NCBI GenBank assembly: GCA_037783545.1
Contig: JBBELK010000454.1
Location: 1,860,001 to 1,924,000, forward strand
DNA: 64,000 nucleotides
Direction: 5' to 3'
Origin: Henricia sp. BOLD:AAB3569
Lineage: Eukaryota > Echinodermata > Asteroidea > Spinulosida > Echinasteridae
Below the pieces are notes generated by a model, which searched no databases, was not told the origin of the DNA, and saw only the letters and a program-made list of their open reading frames with translations. Numbering within the stretch: the stretch's first letter is position 1; every line of letters begins with the position of its first letter. This document shows positions 34,643 through 64,000 of this stretch, piece after piece. A program made the position numbers and the translations under genes.

Positions 34643-36447
34643 TACTTCCAAATACTGAAAGCCGTCCAGATCAAACTGTACGGCTTTCAAGAGCAGCATT
34701 TTTCCCCCCATCAAAACCGTTGGCAAAATGGAATCTTTAGTTTACTCATTTTACAGGAAATTGCTATTTTTGGTAAAATATGAATATCCACACGTTCTAC
34801 ATACCTCCCTGGCTGAAATTGTCTGAATAGTGGCGTACATTCGTCCGTAAAACCCGAATCTTTCAGGAGCAATCATACCGCATGACTTGTAGAATTTTTC
34901 CCCTTTTCAAAATGGCGGATGTAGACTCGGCGCAGTCGTTCTTTCGGCCACCAGCACGTACTAGCACGGTACAGACAAGGGGGGCGCTGTTCACATTTAT
35001 TCGCTCTTGCCTGTGGGCATGTACCGTTCCGCCGGCCGGCGCTCCGCTGGCGAATCCACAGTCACTGACGCGAGTACACGTTAAAAATGTGATATATTTC
35101 CTCATGGCTTGCATCTCTGAATTGTTTATATATTTTTGTAAATTGATAGTTAGTTAGAAAACCTACAAGCTGTTTAATTATCGACCAATTACTCTCAAAA
35201 TGATTGTCCATGTATGACAATTGCGTTGTTTACACGTTGCCAATGTCTCTCAACTACGAATGAAGTATGATTTTTTCTTCAGCAATTCCGTTAGATGACG
35301 AAAAATATTGCCACCCAACTCCCCTTCCCTCCCTCCCAATTAAACAAATTGTAAAACAAAAATCAGAAAGGACTCGATAAGAACCACAGAACCTCTCGAA
35401 ACTATACAATTCCAGGCGCCTATAGCTTTTGAGTAAGGATGCCGCCAACTTTTTTAAGCACATGCAGCCGATTTCACGAAGCATTGCGCAGCTTGCGCAA
35501 CTTTTGACAAATGGCGCAAGCTTCATAGCCTGCGTGTTATCTTCGGAAGAATGTTGCGCAACTTACGCAATAAAATGTTGCGCAAGTGGGTTTACGCAGT
35601 GCGTTATGATTCGTGAAATCGGCTGCATGTGCTTAAAAAAGTTGGCGGCATCCTTACTCAAAAGCTATAGGCGCCTGGAATTGTATAGTTTCGAGAGGTT
35701 CTGTGGTTCTTATCGAGTCCTTTCTGATTTTTGTTTTACAATTTGTTTAATTGGGAGGGAGGGAAGGGGAGTTGGGTGGCAATATTTTTCGTCATCTAAC
35801 GGAATTGCTGAAGAAAAAATCATACTTCATTCGTAGTTGAGAGACATTGGCAACGTGTAAACAACGCAATTGTCATACATGGACAATCATTTTGAGAGTA
35901 ATTGGTCGATAATTAAACAGCTTGTAGGTTTTCTAACTAACTATCAATTTACAAAAATATATAAACAATTCAGAGATGCAAGCCATGAGGAAATATATCA
36001 CATTTTTAACGTGTACTCGCGTCAGTGACTGTGGATTCGCCAGCGGAGCGCCGGCCGGCGGAACGGTACATGCCCACAGGCAAGAGCGAATAAATGTGAA
36101 CAGCGCCCCCCTTGTCTGTACCGTGCTAGTACGTGCTGGTGGCCGAAAGAACGACTGCGCCGAGTCTACATCCGCCATTTTGAAAAGGGGAAAAATTCTA
36201 CAAGTCATGCGGTATGATTGCTCCTGAAAGATTCGGGTTTTACGGACGAATGTACGCCACTATTCAGACAATTTCAGCCAGGGAGGTATGTAGAACGTGT
36301 GGAGATTCATATTTTACCAAAAATAGCAATTTCCTGTAAAATGAGTAAACTAAAGATTCCATTTTGCCAACGGTTTTGATGGGGGGAAAAATGCTGCTCT
36401 TGAAAGCCGTACAGTTTGATCTGGACGGCTTTCAGTATTTGGAAGTA
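34643..36447. mobile_element. 1805-bp foldback transposable element with 838-bp inverted arms
   Basis: Arm 34643-35480 is the reverse complement of arm 35610-36447. Paired positions sum to 71090 at both the outer and inner ends, so the arms have no net indel. I noticed only one mismatch (34786 against 36304). The 129-bp centre is rich in TTGCGCAA-type words. The element is bounded by a perfect 9-bp duplication AGTGTCAGC (34634-34642 and 36448-36456). No transposase is encoded. Near-identical arms mean either recent formation or ongoing gene conversion. It occupies much of the space between the divergent channel and COPA genes. The 9-bp duplication suggests a Mutator-like or foldback class (inference). 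Confidence 0.93.
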
Positions 36448-36542
36448 AGTGTCAGCCTGCCTAGCCTCTCAGCAGCGAGGTGGGGCGTGTGCAGGGGAGG
36501 TGCTAGGTGGGGATCGGCAACTTGGCAACTTTTTTACTCATT

Positions 36543-36945
36543 TTCACGAAAACCAAAAGTATTTCAAGAATCGACCTCACCACTTTTTCTTTGATAGGCC
36601 TACTTTATCAAACATACTGACAAACATGTCCCGAAACAGAAATTTTGCAAATAAATGGGAGAAATCATCGGGGATTCCCTTCAATCATAGTGGGATAGTC
36701 CGAGTACCGCGCTCGCAGCTCGGCATGTGCAATGCAACACGCGCCGTATTGGCACAGCGCTGATGGATTGAGTGTTTTGCACTGCGAGTCCGTTACACGG
36801 ACTTCCCTGCCACAAAGGGAATCCCCGATGATTACTTACATTTGCTACATTTATGTTTCGGGACATGTTTGTCGGTATGTTTGATATGTATCAAAGAAAA
36901 AGTGTTGAGAGGTTGATTCTTTAACTCTTTTTGGTTTTCAAAGAG
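36543..36945. mobile_element. Inverted-repeat element just upstream of COPA
   Basis: The left arm (36543-36680) and right arm (36820-36945) pair: GGGGATTCCCTT with AAGGGAATCCCC, CAAACATACTGACAAACATG with CATGTTTGTCGGTATGTTTG, and CACTTTTTCTTTGATA with its complement. The right arm ends about 90 bases before the COPA start codon, so the COPA promoter lies in or next to it. The centre is CG-rich (CGCGCTCGCAGCTCGG). Confidence 0.65.
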
Positions 36946-37033
36946 GCTTCATTAATGTATTATTTTTCTTGCCATCTGTCATTATTCTAGATTGTGTAAA
37001 GGTTGGACTTAATTCTGAAGAAAACCTCAAATC

Positions 37034-53549
<16,516 letters not shown>

Positions 53550-54019
53550 GTTGTCGTGGTCAAGAAATTACATTATATAACAGTGATTCAAAATGAAAGT
53601 AAAAACTAAGAGATAATGTTCCAGTGTTTTAGTTTTAATTTTTCCTGTAGACTTAATCTCTAGTCAACAAACCACGTTTCGAAACAGTAAGTCGTCAGTT
53701 TAAATTCCATGCGTAACCACAAATGGAGATTGTTTTTATAACAGAAAGCATGGAAATCGAAAATGACAATTATAAAAAACATGACTTGCAAACTTAATCT
53801 TTTTCTGTTACAAACGACAAAGATCCCAGATATGTCACTGGGACATTATTCCATGTTTAACTCGCTGACATTGTCTGAATCGTTAACTTTTTTGGACAAT
53901 TGTTTTTCTGTTGTACATCTTACTCACATTGCTGTAATCTGTAAAAGAAATATCGGTAAAAGTTATACTTGGACAATTCGAAAATCCTGTTAACTTGAAC
54001 CAAAAATCAATTCCCCAAC

Positions 54020-54326
54020 TAGAGATGAAACGTTTAACCGGTTAACCGTAAAAAACATTGAAAAACCGGTTTTGTCGAATGTTTAAATGAAACACAATTT
54101 TGAAGAATTTACAACGGTTTTCAGAGGATTATTTGTAATGACTTCATTAAACTGAAATAAATTCACTTGGGGTCGTAGTAAAATGTTGACCAGATAAGGG
54201 TTAAATGATTATTTTGGGGGCCTAGGGGTATTGTGTACATTGCACATGCATCTTTAGTGTTGGTCTAACGGTCACTTGAAAGAATTGCAAACCGGTTTCT
54301 GAATTAACCGTAAATTCCCATCCCTA
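54020..54326. mobile_element. hAT-like non-autonomous element
   Basis: Begins TAGAGATGAAACGTTTAACC and ends AACCGTAAATTCCCATCCCTA, with the word AACCGGTT inside. Ends of the form TA(G)AGATG..CATCCCTA resemble hAT elements. No transposase is present and the duplication was not resolved. Confidence 0.45.
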
Positions 54327-54624
54327 TCCTCAACAGAATTTACCATGTTTACCTCAAACTTTTAATTCATTATTTTGAAATCCGAGTTAACAATATTTAA
54401 CTCCATCCTCTAACATGCTTCATATTCAATTATTAAGTACATGTATTATGAATATAAATGTCTAGCGAGCAACATAAAAACACCAATATGAATTATGCCA
54501 TTAATTGTTAAAAGGTACTTTTAATTACTGCAAGGTGTGTATTGCTACATTACTTTCTGTTGGCATCTTGACACTTGCATGTAGAGTATTTAAAGCCAAT
54601 GTGTAACTGTAATTTAAAAGCTAA

Positions 54625-54770
54625 TAGACCGTATCGAATAGCTGCCATTTTGTGGGGCACCTTTTGTTACTTAAGCTGTTCAACAATATGATCACAATAT
54701 GTGCAACCATGCATGTCCTAAAGGAACAGAGAAACTGCCCCACAAGATGGCGGCTATTTGATACGGTCTA
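54625..54770. mobile_element. TA-flanked MITE (GACCGTATCGAATAGC family), copy 2
   Basis: Ends TAGACCGTATCGAATAGCTG and GGCGGCTATTTGATACGGTC then TA. The interior GTGCAACCATGCATGTCC matches the copies at 8048 and 62789. Confidence 0.83.
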
Positions 54771-55078
54771 TTTCAATACTTGTAATTAAATCTTGGAGTA
54801 GGTTAACCAGTGTACCAGCAAGCTTACTAAAGAGTATAAAAGGTAACATTTGCTGCTTTGTGCAGTTTCTGGCAACAGGTTCCAAATGTTTGTTTCCATA
54901 TATTTTAAAAAATCATTTTCAGGAAAATCATTTTCCTGGTTACTTTATTTCTGATTACATGAAAAAGTCCAATGAAGCCTGCCAGATTGTGTCATTTCAG
55001 TTTTACACAGCCAACAAGCAAGTGGTCTTATGTTTTTGGTATGTGGACAGTCGTCTGTGAGGTGGCTCTTGTTTTCTG

Positions 55079-55084
55079 AATAAA
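55079..55084 (+). terminator. COPA: Candidate polyadenylation signal, possibly COPA
   Basis: AATAAA lies 1530 bases after the COPA stop codon, before the SINE and the kinase promoter region. A second AATAAA at 54156-54161 lies within the hAT-like element. Neither can be chosen from sequence alone. Confidence 0.3.
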
Positions 55085-55179
55085 CTTGAACATAAATGTT
55101 GAGAGTAGTCTACTACTTTGGTCATTTATTACAGAAGTCCCATTTCTACCCCTCTGAATCTTTTTTTTTTTTTGTTAAA

Positions 55180-55420
55180 CCAATTTATGTTTTGGGGTCG
55201 GGGGAAATTTAATATTTAGTGCAAATCCCATTGTAACCAATGCCTTGTGCCCTTGGGCAAGGCACTTTGCCTCAATTGCCTCTCCCCACCCAGTGTATAA
55301 ATGGGTACCAGCATTATGCTGGAAAGGTAAACGGACTCGCTGTGTAGGAGGAGTGAATTAGGTTTATTTCAGCCATTTTATTTATTTTTATTTTTATTAT
55401 ACTGGATGTTGAAAAACCCA
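55180..55420 (+). repeat. SINE fragment
   Basis: Shares CCTTGGGCAAGGCACTTTG and CCTCTCCCCACCCAG..AAATGGGTACC with the SINE body at 44441-44790. The tRNA head is not recognisable. Confidence 0.5.
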
Positions 55421-55812
55421 TTAAAGAAGGGTTGAACCTCCGTATTTTTCAAGAGTTCAAAAAATGACTACTATGGGAATAGATTAACTCATTGCGTTGG
55501 TATTTCCTGCGATACAAAAAGTATCCCGAAACTGAATGTGCCGCAAGCTACGCAGAACAATAGTTTGCACTTTACTAGGTGACCTAATTGGAAGTTGAAC
55601 TTTCCACTTCCTCGAAAATCACAGGCTGACCACTGCGTTTGGAAAATGTGTCATATTTGTGTTAAAGTTGTGGTTTGCCGGTTAACAAAATACAAAGACG
55701 TCGCATATAGGAAGCGTATTTTGTTATGTACAGTTGTAGTTCCTTAAAAATGTTATCTTTGCGTAAAATAATAAATCAAAACGATATTAACTAGGGTAAC
55801 AGGTTTTTTAAG

Positions 55813-55820
55813 TGACGTCA
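55813..55820 (+). promoter_or_regulatory. CRE-like site upstream of the kinase gene
   Basis: An exact TGACGTCA palindrome, with ATGACGTC again at 55871-55878. Both lie about 0.8-0.9 kb before the kinase start codon in a CpG-richer stretch. Function is inferred only from the motif. Confidence 0.25.
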
Positions 55821-56663
55821 ACAGGCGTGGCGATGAACCCGAATGAACTTTGATCACTGGTCCCACTCACATGACGTCGTGCTAGGTGAGTCTGGCGCCT
55901 ATGCTTCAGTGGACTTGTACTCTACGGGAATTTGTTGAAATCGGACTGGGAATAAGACCAACATCGTACCCGCATTTTGTGCACAACGTTATCGGCGTCG
56001 CGAGTACCAGCGAAGTGTTTGGGTTCACTTTTTCACTTCACGCAAAAGAAGATGACATGAAAACATTGAAAATTGAAGGAACTTTGCCCTGATAATGTTA
56101 TGCAGGCTATGACAAGCCCCGGAAGTGATTGACAGTGTGTACGTTCTCTGAAAACCAGCAGTGGAAATATGGAGGAATGATAAATGTGCAACCTGTAGAT
56201 GTGACGTGTGACGGCGATCAATGCGACGGATCGTTGCACGCTGCGGACATCTACCCCACTGTGTTGCCGTGTGTGGGCCGTGCCATTCCCGCGGCTAGCT
56301 ACACCACGCACGCTCGAGCGCTCGGAGACAACAGTCTGCGTTGATTTGCCGACCAGAATTGAAATTGGTCAACGCCTACATAATTTCAATGGATAAATTG
56401 TCATAATTTTGTTTTGTTTTTGTGCGATTGTGGTGTCAGTTTCAAGTTTGTGAACTTTGTTATTGATCTAAAAAGGCAAAAAAGCGTTCGCAAAAAAATT
56501 AAAAACGAAGAAATTAAAACAAACTGACAAACAAGGAAAAGAATCAATTAACTTACATTATTTCGGTCAAACTGAAATGTGTCATTTCTAATAACATCTG
56601 ATCGACCAGAAATGACTAAGGATATTCGCCAGTTGCCGATAATTTGATGACAGCTTCCTTTGA

Positions 56664-63250
<6,587 letters not shown>

Positions 63251-64000
63251 GTTGGTCAAAGCTGAATTTATTTTCAGTAAAAACAAATATTATTAATTAC
63301 CAATATTTGGTATGGTGCTTAATCATCATTGAAACGAAACAACCAAACTTGGGATGAGAGAAAAATCGTAAGGGCCTTATCAGAATTCGAACCCGATGAC
63401 TTTGACTAACCGGGCAAATGATCTACCAGTTGAGCTATAAACCATTCCATGGAATCATCCACCTGTGCATTTTGTGGTGCAGACTGTGCATTTTGTGGTG
63501 GTGTTAAATCAAATAGCATGCACTCATGACGCGTGTAATGCGCTCTTTGCACACACATGCTAACAATAAACACGCAAATTGTTCGAAGTGAACACATAAT
63601 ATAAAGGCTCAGCATCATCGTATAACGCATGTAGTTCAGGCGCTGACCACGTCCCAGCTGTGGCAAACATACAGGGAAGGAGTCCCTTTTTCTACGCATG
63701 TTTATGTGCGTCTATTGGCACGCGCGTACACACGCGCATGACACCCAAACATTCCCGGATGTTCTACGTCACGGAAAGCAATCAATAAGGCCCAGTGGTA
63801 AATGCGACTAGTGACCATCCATCATGTCTCTCGTGGCCCATCTCAGATTTGTATAGTGACCAAAATGTTTCTGTACCTCCAGCATTTTCTCAAACACGGT
63901 GCTCAGAAATGCCATAATTAGATGTGGTGTCAAATGGCACACAAGGCTCAGGAAGGCATGACAAATTATAAAGGCCAAAACCTCTTTCGTTAACATTATG
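63251..64000. other. Kinase intron 8 with repeat fragments
   Basis: This is an intron running off the window. On the minus strand at 63385-63460 there is a tRNA-like head with TAGCTCAACTGGTAGA (A-box-like), a GGTTAG loop (Asn-like) and GGGTTCGAATTCTG (B-box-like), probably a SINE. At 63500-63700 lies a partner of the repeat at 48690-48985. No further kinase exon is recognised. Confidence 0.45.

Noticed and set aside
35254-36227. Pairs of identical proteins of 83, 90 and 91 residues on opposite strands
   Set aside because: They are mirror translations of the two arms of the foldback element, not duplicated genes.
56129-56344. 71-codon frame upstream of the kinase, considered as a small gene or a first exon
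   Set aside because: It does not join in phase to the kinase exon that starts with its own ATG, and no domain was recognised.

Overview
This is nuclear DNA from an animal. It has split genes with GT-AG introns, a COPA gene whose product is very close to the vertebrate protein, very many short inverted-repeat elements (MITEs) and several tRNA-derived SINE fragments. Intron density, protein conservation and repeat style suggest a marine invertebrate deuterostome, possibly an echinoderm such as a sea star. That placement is inference; no marker gene in the window proves it.

Three protein-coding loci can be supported. (1) On the minus strand (about 7.1 to 32.4 kb) lies a two-pore-domain potassium channel. 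One 3' exon carries half of pore 1, TM2, the long cytoplasmic loop, TM3, pore 2 and TM4. Two different upstream exons, at 12.3 and 32.4 kb, each carry a start codon, TM1, the extracellular cap and the first half of pore 1. Both end in the same splice phase and both would join the 3' exon to rebuild the TIGYG filter, so the locus looks like one gene with alternative first exons. (2) On the plus strand, 37034 to 53549, is a complete coatomer alpha subunit gene (COPA). I traced 27 coding exons with consistent phases, giving 1220 residues. (3) On the plus strand, from 56697 and running off the right edge, is the 5' part of an SLK/STK10-type Ste20 kinase gene: eight exons and 394 codons, covering the whole kinase domain and the start of the linker.

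The rest is intergenic or intronic DNA shaped by mobile elements. The clearest is a 1805-bp foldback element at 34643-36447, between the divergent channel and COPA genes. It has two 838-bp arms in exact register and a perfect 9-bp target duplication. A second MITE family, at 4160 and 20695, also has perfect 9-bp duplications. Other families have TA, TTA/TAA or TTAA flanks. There is also a 1169-bp foldback with another element nested in it, a run of four MITEs at 5.9-6.5 kb, a 17-unit 28-bp satellite in COPA intron 26, and a 91-bp tandem triplication that copies the 5' part of a kinase exon together with its splice acceptor.

No rRNA gene, intact tRNA gene, CRISPR array, viral gene or toxin gene was recognised. 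Most open reading frames outside the three loci are chance frames in AT-rich or repeat DNA.
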